Below, piece by piece: positions 7,929 to 16,414 of a stretch of 64,000 nt of DNA. The notes under the pieces were generated by a model. It was not told the origin of the DNA, did not search any database, and saw only the letters and a program-made list of their open reading frames with translations. How positions within the stretch are numbered: position 1 is the stretch's first letter; every line of letters begins with the position of its first letter. This DNA comes from an uncultured Phycisphaerales bacterium (GTDB lineage Bacteria > Planctomycetota > Phycisphaerae > Sedimentisphaerales > Anaerohalosphaeraceae): assembly GCA_937868095.1 (NCBI GenBank), contig CALMLO010000041.1:62001-126000 (forward strand), written 5' to 3'. Both the position numbers and the translations under genes were made by a program.

Positions 7929-8984
7929 ATGGCCAGAAAGCGTGTTTTTGTTGCGGTTAGCGGAGGGGTAGATAGTTCTGCCGCGGCTGCCCTGCTTTGC
8001 CGGCAGGGTTACGAGTGTACGGGTGTTTTTATGATTACCCATGACGAGGCGCAGACCGCCCAGGACGATGCCGAACAAGTCTGCCGGCGGCTGGGGATTC
8101 CTTTTTATGTACTGGACCTCCGCAGCCGTTTTGAACAAATCCTTGACTATTTCTGCGACAGTTATCTGCAAGGGAAAACCCCTAATCCCTGCGTTTTGTG
8201 CAATCGGATTATAAAGTTTGGGTTCGTATGGGAGTTTGCCCAAGCACACGGCGCTGAGTATTTGGCCACGGGTCATTATGCCCAAATCCTCGAAAGAAAC
8301 GGACAATATGGTCTGTATCAGGCATTGAATCCTGCTAAAGACCAATCTTACGTGCTGTCGATGATCCGTCGGAAAATGCTGGAAAAAATCCTTTTGCCGA
8401 TGGGAAAATACGGCAAAAACAGCACACGCCAGATGGCTGAGGAGTTTGGCCTGCATACACACAGCAAAGAGGACTCTCAGGAAATCTGCTTTATTCCCGA
8501 CAACGATTATGCGACGGTACTGGCCCGGCGGCGCCCCCAGATTGTCCGGGAGGGGTCTGTCGTGAATAGAGAAGGCAGCATCATCGGACGACATCAGGGA
8601 ATCCATCATTATACAATCGGACAACGGCGAGGGCTCCGAATCGCTCTCGGAAAACCGGCCTATGTCATTCGCATTGATGCTGCTGCAAACACTGTTGTTT
8701 TAGGCAGCCGAGAAGACCTTTACAGCCGCAAATTACTCGCCAAACAGATAAACTGGCTCATCGAGACTCCGGCAGAACCTTTTCACGCTTTGGTGAAAAT
8801 CCGCTACAATCACAGCGGTGCTGAAGCAGTGGTTTTTCCTCGCAGCGATGATTCAGCGGAAGTAGTTTTTGATAAGCCGGTTTCGGCCGTCACAGCCGGT
8901 CAAGCGGCGGTCTTTTATCTTGCCGGCGAAAATCCGCTTCAGGTTGCCGGCGGCGGCTGGATTGAAAAGGCAATGAATGAATAG
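7929..8984 (+). CDS. mnmA: tRNA-specific 2-thiouridylase
   Basis: 351 residues, the normal length. It adds sulfur to U34 of Lys, Glu and Gln tRNAs in the cytosol using ATP. The PP-loop is AVSGGVDSSAAA (9-20). The catalytic cysteines are C91 in NPCVLCNRIIKFG and C187 in SQEICFIPDN, and TGHYAQI and KDQSYVLSMI are further family signatures. GQRRGLRIALGKP opens the beta-barrel C-terminal region. The start is the ATG at 7929, six bases after the AsmA-like gene. The next gene begins ten bases downstream. Confidence 0.96.
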   Translation: MARKRVFVAVSGGVDSSAAAALLCRQGYECTGVFMITHDEAQTAQDDAEQVCRRLGIPFYVLDLRSRFEQILDYFCDSYLQGKTPNPCVLCNRIIKFGFVWEFAQAHGAEYLATGHYAQILERNGQYGLYQALNPAKDQSYVLSMIRRKMLEKILLPMGKYGKNSTRQMAEEFGLHTHSKEDSQEICFIPDNDYATVLARRRPQIVREGSVVNREGSIIGRHQGIHHYTIGQRRGLRIALGKPAYVIRIDAAANTVVLGSREDLYSRKLLAKQINWLIETPAEPFHALVKIRYNHSGAEAVVFPRSDDSAEVVFDKPVSAVTAGQAAVFYLAGENPLQVAGGGWIEKAMNE

Positions 8985-8993
8985 AGGAATGTC

Positions 8994-9992
8994 ATGTTCA
9001 GCAAACATTCTTATCGAAAAGGGTTGATTCTGCACCCAGGTGCCATCGGCGACTGTCTGCTGGCACTTCCAGCCGCTTCCTTTATGAAACAACGGCTCGG
9101 AATAGAGCAAGTCGATTGGTTCGGCCGCACGGAATACCTCGAGTTTTACCCCGGCCGCACGGCTGTTGACAGAATCCGCTCTTTTGATGCTGTCCCCATT
9201 CACCGACTTTTTCAAAAGTCGGCCTCTTTTGAATTGGAAGAGCATGACCCCTTGCTTCATTATTTTTCCGGATACGAGCAAGTTGTCAGTTTTTTTGGCT
9301 GTGAAAATCCAGATTTTGAGCAGAATCTGCTGTTTACCATACATTGCAGCCAGTCTGCCCAGGTTCTTGTTCTTCCACTGGACAAGGAGTCTTATGACGG
9401 ACCTATCGGGCGTTTTTATCTTGAGGGAATCGCTGCTGAAAACCAGATTCCCTTCGAGGAGCGGCAACCTCCCTCTCAACTGATAGAACCCCATTCGAGC
9501 GATTTTCCCGCCGGACGTGAGCAGATCAGCCAGATTGGAATCAATCCCGACCGGCCGATTATCCTGATTCATCCCGGCAGCGGGAGTCTTCAGAAATGCT
9601 GGGCGGCTGAAAACTTCCTTTTGCTCGCCGAACAGATTCGACAGCAAGGACATGAAGTGATTTTCCTCCTTGGACCTGCTGAAAAAGAACGCTTTTCGGA
9701 AAAGACCCTGAAAGCATTTGATCGCTTCCCTACTCTTTCGGATCTGTCCTTGACCCAGATTCTCCAGGTTCTTGTCTGTTCGGATGGCTATGTCGGCAAT
9801 GACAGCGGCATTTCCCATCTGGCGGCCGCCTTAGGCAAACCAACTTTAGCAATTTTTGGTCCAACCAATCCTCGCAAATTCGCGCCGGTGGGCTCCAAAG
9901 TCCGGATTCTGACTGTGGAACCGAGTTTATTCAGGCAGTTCTCCGAGCCCCTTGTTCATGAAGCATTTCGTGTACTGTTTGAAATTCTTTAG
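8994..9992 (+). CDS. Glycosyltransferase family 9 (heptosyltransferase-like)
   Basis: 332 residues. The GT-B fold of ADP-heptose:LPS transferases is shown by HPGAIGDCLLALPAA at the N-terminus, IHPGSGSLQKCW in the middle and GNDSGISHLAAALGKPTLAIFGPT near the C-terminus, where the sugar nucleotide binds. It probably adds a sugar to the lipid A core on the inner face of the cytoplasmic membrane; acceptor and donor cannot be told from sequence. It ends just before the promoter of lpxD, so it lies at the edge of a lipid A gene group. Confidence 0.85.
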   Translation: MFSKHSYRKGLILHPGAIGDCLLALPAASFMKQRLGIEQVDWFGRTEYLEFYPGRTAVDRIRSFDAVPIHRLFQKSASFELEEHDPLLHYFSGYEQVVSFFGCENPDFEQNLLFTIHCSQSAQVLVLPLDKESYDGPIGRFYLEGIAAENQIPFEERQPPSQLIEPHSSDFPAGREQISQIGINPDRPIILIHPGSGSLQKCWAAENFLLLAEQIRQQGHEVIFLLGPAEKERFSEKTLKAFDRFPTLSDLSLTQILQVLVCSDGYVGNDSGISHLAAALGKPTLAIFGPTNPRKFAPVGSKVRILTVEPSLFRQFSEPLVHEAFRVLFEIL

Positions 9993-9993
9993 T

Positions 9994-10021
9994 TTGACTG
10001 TTGGTATTCTTTGTCTATAAT
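9994..10021 (+). promoter_or_regulatory. Predicted promoter upstream of lpxD
   Basis: -35 TTGACT (9994-9999), 16-base spacer, -10 TATAAT (10016-10021). The first base follows the stop codon of the glycosyltransferase gene by one position. A leader of about 165 bases to lpxD would result; nothing else is recognised in it. Confidence 0.6.
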
Positions 10022-10192
10022 AACGAGACAATTTATTGTTTGCTGAATAAGAAATCTGTTATCATTTCCCATACAGGAAACAGCCATAAGTTTTTGTGTC
10101 TTCTGAGCTTATACCTGTAAAAAGGATAACAGAAAGGGCTTTTTATTTGTTATCGAGAGTTTGGCAAAAGGATTCAAAAACCAGAGAAAAAG

Positions 10193-11224
10193 ATGAAGAC
10201 AAAAACACTTCAGGAATTAGCCGAATATGTGGGCGGCCGATTTATTGGCGACCCAAACATTCTGATTCGGGAGGCCTCAACACTCGACAAGGCCGGTTGC
10301 GGAGAGATTACCTTTTTGAGCAATCCAAAATATGAACCCCTTGTTAAGAAGACCAAAGCCAGTGTGGTTATTGTTCCAAAGGAAATGGACTGCCCTGCTG
10401 CTCAGTTAATTGTAGAAGATCCCTACTATTCTTTTATGAAGATCCTGGTTCTTTTGCACGGCCATCGTGAACATCCTCAGGTGGGCATCAGTCCAAATGC
10501 CCATATTGCCCCAACTGCCCAGATTGGCCAAGGGTGTCAGGTGAGCCACGGGGTAACGATTGGCGAGGATGTAAAAATAGGCAAAAATTGCTATTTTTAT
10601 CCTGGTGTATTTATAGGGCCTCGCGTTCAAATCGGAGACGAATGTATATTTTATCCGAATGTCGTTGTTTATGATGGTACAATTATTGGAAACAAGGTCA
10701 TTATTCAATCCAATGCCTCGATCGGACAGGACGGTTTCGGGTTTGCAACCCATAAGGGAGAGCACCACAAAATCCCGCAAATCGGACGAGTAATCCTGGA
10801 GGACAATGTGGAAATCGGGGCATGCTGTGCTGTTGAACGAGGCACACTCGATAATACCATCATCGGCAGAGGCAGCAAAATCGGTGACCTGGTGGCCATC
10901 GGTCACGGTACGAAACTTGGTTCAGGATGTCTTCTGGTGCCTCAGGTCGGCATTGCCGGCTCAGCCATCATCGGCCATCATGTTGTAATGGGTGGCCAGG
11001 TTGGAGTGGTTGGACATATTCGGGTTGGAAATCTTGTGAAAATCGCAGCCAAAGCCGGTGTCATCAATGACATACCGGATGAAGCAACTGTCGGCGGAAC
11101 GCCGGCCATTGATATCACCAAGGCAAAACGGGCTTATGCTCTTTTAGAATCTCTTCCGGAAATGAGGAAGAAACTGAAAGAAATTGAACGACGATTGGCT
11201 GACTTATCAAAAGAAAATGGATAA
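10193..11224 (+). CDS. lpxD: UDP-3-O-acylglucosamine N-acyltransferase
   Basis: 343 residues, normal length. The third enzyme of lipid A synthesis, transferring a 3-hydroxyacyl chain from ACP to UDP-3-O-acyl-GlcN in the cytosol as a trimer. The N-terminal uridine-binding domain is visible (LAEYVGGRFIGDP, then GEITFLSNPKYEPL), then a left-handed beta-helix of hexapeptide repeats from about residue 98 to 300. SIGQDGFGFATHKGEHHKI and AIGHGTKLGSG, with its likely catalytic His, are family signatures. A C-terminal helix ends the protein. The ATG follows GAGAAAAAG. It overlaps lpxI by eight bases. Confidence 0.95.
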   Translation: MKTKTLQELAEYVGGRFIGDPNILIREASTLDKAGCGEITFLSNPKYEPLVKKTKASVVIVPKEMDCPAAQLIVEDPYYSFMKILVLLHGHREHPQVGISPNAHIAPTAQIGQGCQVSHGVTIGEDVKIGKNCYFYPGVFIGPRVQIGDECIFYPNVVVYDGTIIGNKVIIQSNASIGQDGFGFATHKGEHHKIPQIGRVILEDNVEIGACCAVERGTLDNTIIGRGSKIGDLVAIGHGTKLGSGCLLVPQVGIAGSAIIGHHVVMGGQVGVVGHIRVGNLVKIAAKAGVINDIPDEATVGGTPAIDITKAKRAYALLESLPEMRKKLKEIERRLADLSKENG

Positions 11225-12059
11225 TCAACATCCACAGGTCTTAGGGCTGATTGCCGGCCAGGAACGCTTTCCCTTTCTCGTAGCCGATGGGGCCAAAAAA
11301 GCAGGTCTGCGAGTCATTTGCGTCGGGCTTGCGGATAACGCCGAACCCTCTCTGGCGGAACACGTGGATGTTTTTTTCTGGGGTGCGATTGCCCGTCCTG
11401 GTGGCTGGCTCCGCAAATTAAAAAAGCATGGCGTTCATTATGCCATTATGGCTGGGCGAGTCGAAAAAGCAAAAATCTTTACCCCATTTCGCATTCTGAA
11501 ATATCTGCCGGACTGGCGTGCTCTTCGCATCTGGTATTGGCGGTTGCGAAATACAGATAGGCGGAATGACAATGTATTGCGAGCTATCGCTGAGGAGTTC
11601 GCTGCAAGCGGCATAATCTTGGAGGACTCTACGATGTACTGTAAAGAACATATGGCTTCGGAGGGTCTAATGACGCGGCGCCGTCCTGCTGATTCCATTT
11701 GGGACGATATCAAATTCGGCTGGCCGCTGGTCAAAGAACTCGGGCGACTGGATATCGGCCAAGCCATTGCTGTCCGCGAGCGGGAAATTATAGCGGTCGA
11801 GGCCATCGAAGGTACCGCTGAAATGATTGAACGTGCCGGCCAGTTGTGCAAAAAAGGCGGCTGGACCCTCTTAAAAGCCGCCAAGCCTCAGCAAGACCTT
11901 CGCTTTGATGTTCCCTGTGTGGGCAAAGATACCATTGAAGCTCTTCATCGGCATGGGGCGGCCTGCCTTGTGGTCGAAAAACAAAAAGTATTGATCCTTG
12001 ACAAACCCGAGACTCTCGCCCTGGCCGATCAATTGGGGATTGCTGTTATCGGCTATTAG
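11217..12059 (+). CDS. lpxI: UDP-2,3-diacylglucosamine pyrophosphatase, LpxI type
   Basis: 280 residues from the ATG at 11217; the frame is open to 11184, but the family starts just before the GLIAGQERFPFLVADGA segment. LpxI cleaves UDP-2,3-diacylglucosamine to lipid X and UMP and is the non-homologous alternative to LpxH. Supporting motifs are GVHYAIMAGRVEKAK, EDSTMYCKEHMASEG, DIGQAIAVREREIIAVEAIEGT and the C-terminal RFDVPCVGKDTIE. It directly follows lpxD, whose product lies two steps earlier in the same pathway. Full length. Confidence 0.92.
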   Translation: MDNQHPQVLGLIAGQERFPFLVADGAKKAGLRVICVGLADNAEPSLAEHVDVFFWGAIARPGGWLRKLKKHGVHYAIMAGRVEKAKIFTPFRILKYLPDWRALRIWYWRLRNTDRRNDNVLRAIAEEFAASGIILEDSTMYCKEHMASEGLMTRRRPADSIWDDIKFGWPLVKELGRLDIGQAIAVREREIIAVEAIEGTAEMIERAGQLCKKGGWTLLKAAKPQQDLRFDVPCVGKDTIEALHRHGAACLVVEKQKVLILDKPETLALADQLGIAVIGY

Positions 12060-12081
12060 CACTCTTTTTGTAGCGGCTGCT

Positions 12082-12128
12082 TCCAGAATCCAGTTTTACC
12101 GATAGCCGTTACGGATTTGGATTCTGGA
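12082..12128. repeat. Perfect 11-bp inverted repeat at the lpxI/glycosyltransferase convergence
   Basis: Arms TCCAGAATCCA (12082-12092) and TGGATTCTGGA (12118-12128), 25-base spacer. It overlaps the last codons of the minus-strand glycosyltransferase gene. No T-run, so at best a weak bidirectional stop or mRNA 3'-end stabiliser for two convergent transcripts. Confidence 0.4.
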
Positions 12129-13248
12129 CCGAAAGATATATTTTCACCAGATGTTCGATCATTCCGCTGACAGGATGGTTGCGCCGAACATAGTCTTGTG
12201 CTGCAAGGGCCAGCTGTCTGGCCCATTCCGGGCGACTCAGCAGTTTTTTAAGAGCGGCATAAATGCTCAATTCGTCATCCGGCTCAAATAAGACCGCTGT
12301 TCTTCCGTCCTGCAAGAGATGACCAATCGAATCGGCAGCCCCTGCCACGGCTAGTCCTGCTCCCATCACCTCCAGCAGGAGCGGATCATACCGCTTTTGT
12401 GTACGCAAATAGACAAAAATATCCGCACCGCAGAGCACATCATGAATGGATTCTTCTATGGGAACCACGCTCATAATTGAGCTTAGGCCAAGCATTTGGA
12501 TTCTTCGCCGAACAGTGTGTTCTGCTCGGCCGGAACCGAGAATCGCTGCAAAAAACTCAAAACCGTCCAGCCGCAGATGCCGCAGGGCATGAAGAAAAGG
12601 TTCGACCTCTTCCGCCTTATTCAGAGGATAAACGGAAACCAAACTCGGCAGACGATTGGGTTCTGCGAAACAGGTACACGTATCCTCAACATAGCAGCCG
12701 GGCCGAACAGTATAAATCTGACGGTCTCCTTTTGAGCCGCTGTGCCGCAAGGATTCGGCAATCGGCTCACTGGCTGCCAGCAATGCTGCTGCACCTTCGA
12801 ATGGATAAATCAGCCGGCGAATCCCCGTTGGAAACTCAAAAAAAGACAAAACATAAGGAACACCAATCTGATGAGAAAGAAAGTTCAGCAGACGTGCGTG
12901 AGCTGGCCAAACTCCATGCAGCACTGTGGGGCGATACTGCTGCAGAGCTTCCAAAAAACATCTCATCCCCCGTCCATGCTTCCAAATCTGCCAGAATCGC
13001 GGATATTCGAAGACCTCGATGGTGGGACAAAGCACTTTATAAAAATCGCTTTGAAAAGGCCCTGCCAGCGCCGGTCGACACGTCGAGCTTATCAGACCAA
13101 CCAGCGTACTGCGAAAAAAACTCGGGTACAGCCGCAGCAAGTCGGCCTCAACAAAAAGAATCGGCCTGCAAACCTTTTCGAAGGGATTGCCGACACTGTT
13201 TTGCGCAGTTGGCATAGTCTGTTTACTGATTCCTGTCTCGGCAGGCAA
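12109..13248 (-). CDS. Glycosyltransferase family 4
   Basis: 379 residues, no signal peptide, predicted cytosolic face. The C-terminal half has the GT4 pattern: PSLVSVYPLNKAEEVEPFLHAL, AILGSGRAEHTVRRRI, then ADIFVYLRTQKRYDPLLLEVMGAG with the conserved E(x)LE region that binds the nucleotide sugar, and ATAVLFEPDD-like AVLFEPDDELS. The N-terminal acceptor domain is divergent (PTVLHGVWPAHARLLNFL). It may build a surface polysaccharide; the sugar is unknown. The gene overlaps the end of panB by 26 bases from ATG 13248; an internal ATG at 13215 would remove the overlap. Confidence 0.8.
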   Translation of the reverse strand: MPAETGISKQTMPTAQNSVGNPFEKVCRPILFVEADLLRLYPSFFRSTLVGLISSTCRPALAGPFQSDFYKVLCPTIEVFEYPRFWQIWKHGRGMRCFLEALQQYRPTVLHGVWPAHARLLNFLSHQIGVPYVLSFFEFPTGIRRLIYPFEGAAALLAASEPIAESLRHSGSKGDRQIYTVRPGCYVEDTCTCFAEPNRLPSLVSVYPLNKAEEVEPFLHALRHLRLDGFEFFAAILGSGRAEHTVRRRIQMLGLSSIMSVVPIEESIHDVLCGADIFVYLRTQKRYDPLLLEVMGAGLAVAGAADSIGHLLQDGRTAVLFEPDDELSIYAALKKLLSRPEWARQLALAAQDYVRRNHPVSGMIEHLVKIYLSVQNPNP

Positions 13249-14095
13249 GCTTTTGTGTCAATTTCTCCAGCTCCCCTGTCTTGATATGGTAGCATTGCGA
13301 ATCGTCCGGAAAGGATCCCCTGCGAACCTCTTCAGCATAGGAGGCCACGGCTTCTTCTACAGCCCGATCCAAATCCGTAAATCGTTTGGAGAACTTCGGC
13401 AGCGGCCCGCTGCTCAACCCGAGAATATCTGGAACAATCAGAATCTGCCCATCGCAATCGGGACCTGAGCCGCAACTGATCACCGGAACCGGAGTTCGCT
13501 GTGTGATGATTGCGGCTGCCTCCCGTGCCGTGCCTTCCAAAAGAAGTGAGCTGGCGCCCGCCTCCAGCATTTTTTCGCTCAATTCGAGCAATTCATATGC
13601 CAGTTCAGCAGTAGTCCCTTCAGCTCTCAGCCGTCCCAATTTCGTAACAGACTGTGGGCGAATCCCAAGATGGGCCATCACAGACATTCCAGCGTCGCTG
13701 ACGGCCTTAACAACGTCAATATGAGGCCAGGATACTTCAATCTTGATAATCTGGGCATCAGCTTCCTGGACGAAACGGCCTGCATTTCGAACTGCATCGG
13801 CCAGCGAGGTATGATATGACAAAAAAGGCATATCGGCAACCAGGCAGACTTCAGGAGCCGCCCTTCGGACAGCTGCCGTAAGCATGACCATCATATCCAT
13901 TGTAGCCGGCAGGGTTGATTCATAACCCAATAAGACCTCAGCTGCCGAATCACCCACCAAAATCATATCTACTCCCGCTCGGCTGACCAGCCGGGCAGTC
14001 GTATAGTCATAACAGGCAACTGCGGTAATTTTACGGCCTGTTTGCTTGAGTTCCAACAAGTCCAGAATGTTCTTTCTTTTCACCATATCATTCAC
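13223..14095 (-). CDS. panB: 3-methyl-2-oxobutanoate hydroxymethyltransferase
   Basis: 290 residues. It makes ketopantoate from 2-oxoisovalerate and 5,10-methylene-THF, the first step of pantothenate synthesis. Family motifs: ITAVACYDYTTARL, the metal-site VGDSAAEVLLGYESTLPATMD, VADMPFLSYHTSLADA, VMAHLGIRPQSV and ISCGSGPDCDGQILIVPDILGL. An ATG three codons later (14086) is an alternative start. No other pan genes are in the window. Downstream it overlaps a glycosyltransferase gene, probably only by transcriptional convenience. Confidence 0.94.
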   Translation of the reverse strand: MNDMVKRKNILDLLELKQTGRKITAVACYDYTTARLVSRAGVDMILVGDSAAEVLLGYESTLPATMDMMVMLTAAVRRAAPEVCLVADMPFLSYHTSLADAVRNAGRFVQEADAQIIKIEVSWPHIDVVKAVSDAGMSVMAHLGIRPQSVTKLGRLRAEGTTAELAYELLELSEKMLEAGASSLLLEGTAREAAAIITQRTPVPVISCGSGPDCDGQILIVPDILGLSSGPLPKFSKRFTDLDRAVEEAVASYAEEVRRGSFPDDSQCYHIKTGELEKLTQKLACRDRNQ

Positions 14096-14216
14096 AAGAT
14101 TTTATTTTACAATAACTTACCCCTATTTGATTTGCAAGCAAAAAAGTTTTGAAGGAAACATTTCAGATTAAAAATGGGTATTTGAATTAGAAAAAAGGAA
14201 GGCTCTGTTTGTAATC

Positions 14217-14225
14217 TGGTATAAT
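14217..14225 (+). promoter_or_regulatory. Possible extended -10 promoter element
   Basis: TGG-TATAAT (14217-14225) is an extended -10 with a perfect hexamer, without a convincing -35 box. It points into the LamG-dockerin remnant and may be the relic of that gene's transcription signals or a coincidence in AT-rich DNA. Confidence 0.25.
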
Positions 14226-14260
14226 AGAGCAGGTATTTCTTGGTGTCCGAACAACCATGT

Positions 14261-14912
14261 AAAAAGGTGGCGTTTTGTATCTGAATGGAGAGCCGAAAGT
14301 TGCCGGGCAAATCCTGCTGAATCCGGCGGATTTCAACCCTGCCCTTAACTATAGTGGCCCGATCCGCTCTTTAACGGCCGTATTGATGACTTCCGTATTT
14401 ATGATTATGCGCTGTCCGCCGCTGAAATCGCTGCGTTGAGTCAGCCCCCTTCGTTTATTAGTGATTTGCTCTACAATGCGGACGGCATTGAGCTCAGAGA
14501 GTACGATGGTCAATCCCTGGCAGGGTATGTTGAATCTCCTGAGGATACGAGCGGGCTTACCTTTCAAAAAGAGGACGGCCCGGATTGGCTGAATGTGGCC
14601 GGCGACGACACTCTTTCGGGCATTCCGCTTCATTCGAATGTTGGTGAGAATATATTTACGGTTCGCGTCGAAAACAGAATGGGAATATTTGACATAGTTA
14701 CTATGGCAATCAACGTTATGAACACTTATTCCGGCACACAGGGAATGGAGGACCTGCTCGGTTTTGCGGCCCAATGGCTGGCTCTGAATTGCGGACTGTG
14801 CGGCGGCGCTGACCTGGATGGAGATGCGAATGTAACTATCTCAGATTTTGCAATTCTGGCTCATAACTGGCTGGTCGAGTGGGACGATCTGCCATTAACT
14901 GTCCCTCTTTGA
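14261..14912 (+). pseudogene. Broken remnant of a secreted LamG/Ig-like/dockerin protein
   Basis: Starting right after a stop at 14260, the first frame encodes the end of a LamG (concanavalin-like) domain (GVLYLNGEPKVAGQ to NPALNYSG). At about 14360 it must change frame to continue with DPLFNGRIDDFRIYDYALS, the normal sequel of such domains, with a few expected residues missing. The second frame then runs to 14912 through an Ig-like segment (LHSNVGENIFTVRVENRMG) and ends in a dockerin-like repeat pair: DLLGFAAQWLAL and DLDGDANVTISDFAILAHNW. There is no start, signal peptide or complete domain. Compare the intact LamG and dockerin of the large protein at 54027-60314. A frame starting at TTG 14436 could in theory still be translated. 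Confidence 0.7.
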
Positions 14913-14922
14913 CAAATAAACC

Positions 14923-16410
14923 TTATGGCTTGCCTTTTAAGGCGTTGAGTTTTTGCTGAAGGATTTGGGAAACGAGTTTGGGATTGACCTGTCCGCCTGC
15001 CTTCTGAATTATCTGTCCCATCAGAAAACCGAGGGCCTTTTTGGCTTTCTTGTTTTCTTCTACTACATCGCGCACGGCCTGCGGTTGCTCTGCAATCACG
15101 GCTTCCGCAAGGACTTCAATTTGGCCGCCGTCGCTGCTTTGGAGCAGGTTTTTCTCCCTGACAATCACTTCCGGCTCTCCCCCCTCCCTCGCTATCTGTT
15201 CAAAAACCAGATTCGCCGCCGTAGTACTGACCAGCCCGCTCTCAACCATTTGAGCCAGTTTGGCCAGTGTCTCAGGAGTGATTCGAAGCCGGTCTATCGG
15301 AACAGACAGTTCGTTGGCAATTTTCAGACCCGCTTGGGTCAGAAAATTGCATACCCGTTTGGGTTCGGCTCCCAATCGCATCGTTTGCTCGAAAAACTCT
15401 GCTGTTGCACGCTCTGCCGTCAACACACCTGCATCATAGCGGCTCAGCCCGTACTCCCTTTGAAAGCGTCTTTCCATCGCCAGCGGCAATTCACACAAAC
15501 GGCTTTCAATCTCCGCCAGCCATTCCGGCGTCAGACGCACGGGCACCAAATCCGGCTCTGGGAAATACCGGTAATCATGGGCCTCCTCCTTCTCTCTCTG
15601 AAGGACAGTGATCTCCTGCTCATCATCCCAGCCAAATGTTTTCTTGTTGCCCATCTGAAGTGTCCGGCCTATTTCGAGAAATTCTTCATACTGCCGCCGC
15701 GCTTCATAAGCAATGCTCCGCTCCAGCGCACGAAAACTGTTCAGATTCTTTACCTCTGTTATAGGGGTCTTGAACACCTGCCCATTCCGCTGAATATGAA
15801 GATTGATATTGGGTTCAAACCGCATATGCCCCTTTTGCATATCCCCTTCCGATACCCCTAAAAACCGCACAATACGGCGAAGTTCCTCGGCCAGTGCTCG
15901 CACCTCAACAGGGCTGTTCATGTCCGGCTCCGTCACAATTTCCAAAAGAGGCGCACCGGCCCGATTCAAGTCCACCGCGGTGTAACCCCCTGCATCGTGA
16001 ATATTTTTTCCGGCATCTTCTTCCAGATGAGCCCGACGGATACGAATTTTTTTCGTTCCGCCATCCTCCTGCGAAATTTCAATATAACCACTGCTGCCGA
16101 TAGGCAGATCATATTGACTAATTTGATAATTCTTAGGTAAATCCGGATAATAATAGCTTTTGCGGTCCCACTTTGTAAGAGGAGCGATCTGACACCGAAG
16201 AGCCATTGCTGTCAGAACAGCATACTCAACAGCTGTTTTGTTCATCACAGGCAGCGTCCCCGGCATTCCAAGGCACACCGGACAAACCCGTGTATTCGGC
16301 GGCTGACCATACACCAGTTCGCAGCTGCAGAACATCTTCGACCGTGTGGCCAGATGTATATGAATTTCCAATCCGACAACTATCGTATAGGAATCGCTCA
16401 TTTTCATCAT
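14923..16410 (-). CDS. gatB: Aspartyl/glutamyl-tRNA amidotransferase subunit B
   Basis: 495 residues. The kinase/transamidation subunit that activates Glu-tRNA(Gln) or Asp-tRNA(Asn) and receives ammonia from GatA. Clear signatures: GLEIHIHLATRSKMFC with the zinc-site CSCELVYG and CPVCLGMPGTLPV, KNYQISQYDLPIG, and HLEEDAGKNIHD. The C-terminal tail domain (GFLMGQIIQKAGGQVNPK) binds tRNA. The ATG at 16410 lies four bases after the gatA stop; an ATG three codons on (16401) is the alternative. Its presence implies the indirect route to Gln-tRNA and/or Asn-tRNA. Confidence 0.96.
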   Translation of the reverse strand: MMKMSDSYTIVVGLEIHIHLATRSKMFCSCELVYGQPPNTRVCPVCLGMPGTLPVMNKTAVEYAVLTAMALRCQIAPLTKWDRKSYYYPDLPKNYQISQYDLPIGSSGYIEISQEDGGTKKIRIRRAHLEEDAGKNIHDAGGYTAVDLNRAGAPLLEIVTEPDMNSPVEVRALAEELRRIVRFLGVSEGDMQKGHMRFEPNINLHIQRNGQVFKTPITEVKNLNSFRALERSIAYEARRQYEEFLEIGRTLQMGNKKTFGWDDEQEITVLQREKEEAHDYRYFPEPDLVPVRLTPEWLAEIESRLCELPLAMERRFQREYGLSRYDAGVLTAERATAEFFEQTMRLGAEPKRVCNFLTQAGLKIANELSVPIDRLRITPETLAKLAQMVESGLVSTTAANLVFEQIAREGGEPEVIVREKNLLQSSDGGQIEVLAEAVIAEQPQAVRDVVEENKKAKKALGFLMGQIIQKAGGQVNPKLVSQILQQKLNALKGKP

Positions 16411-16414
16411 TCTT

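Noticed and set aside
12477..13217. 246-codon frame opposite the GT4 gene
   Set aside because: Antisense to a recognisable glycosyltransferase, no ribosome-binding site, no known family.
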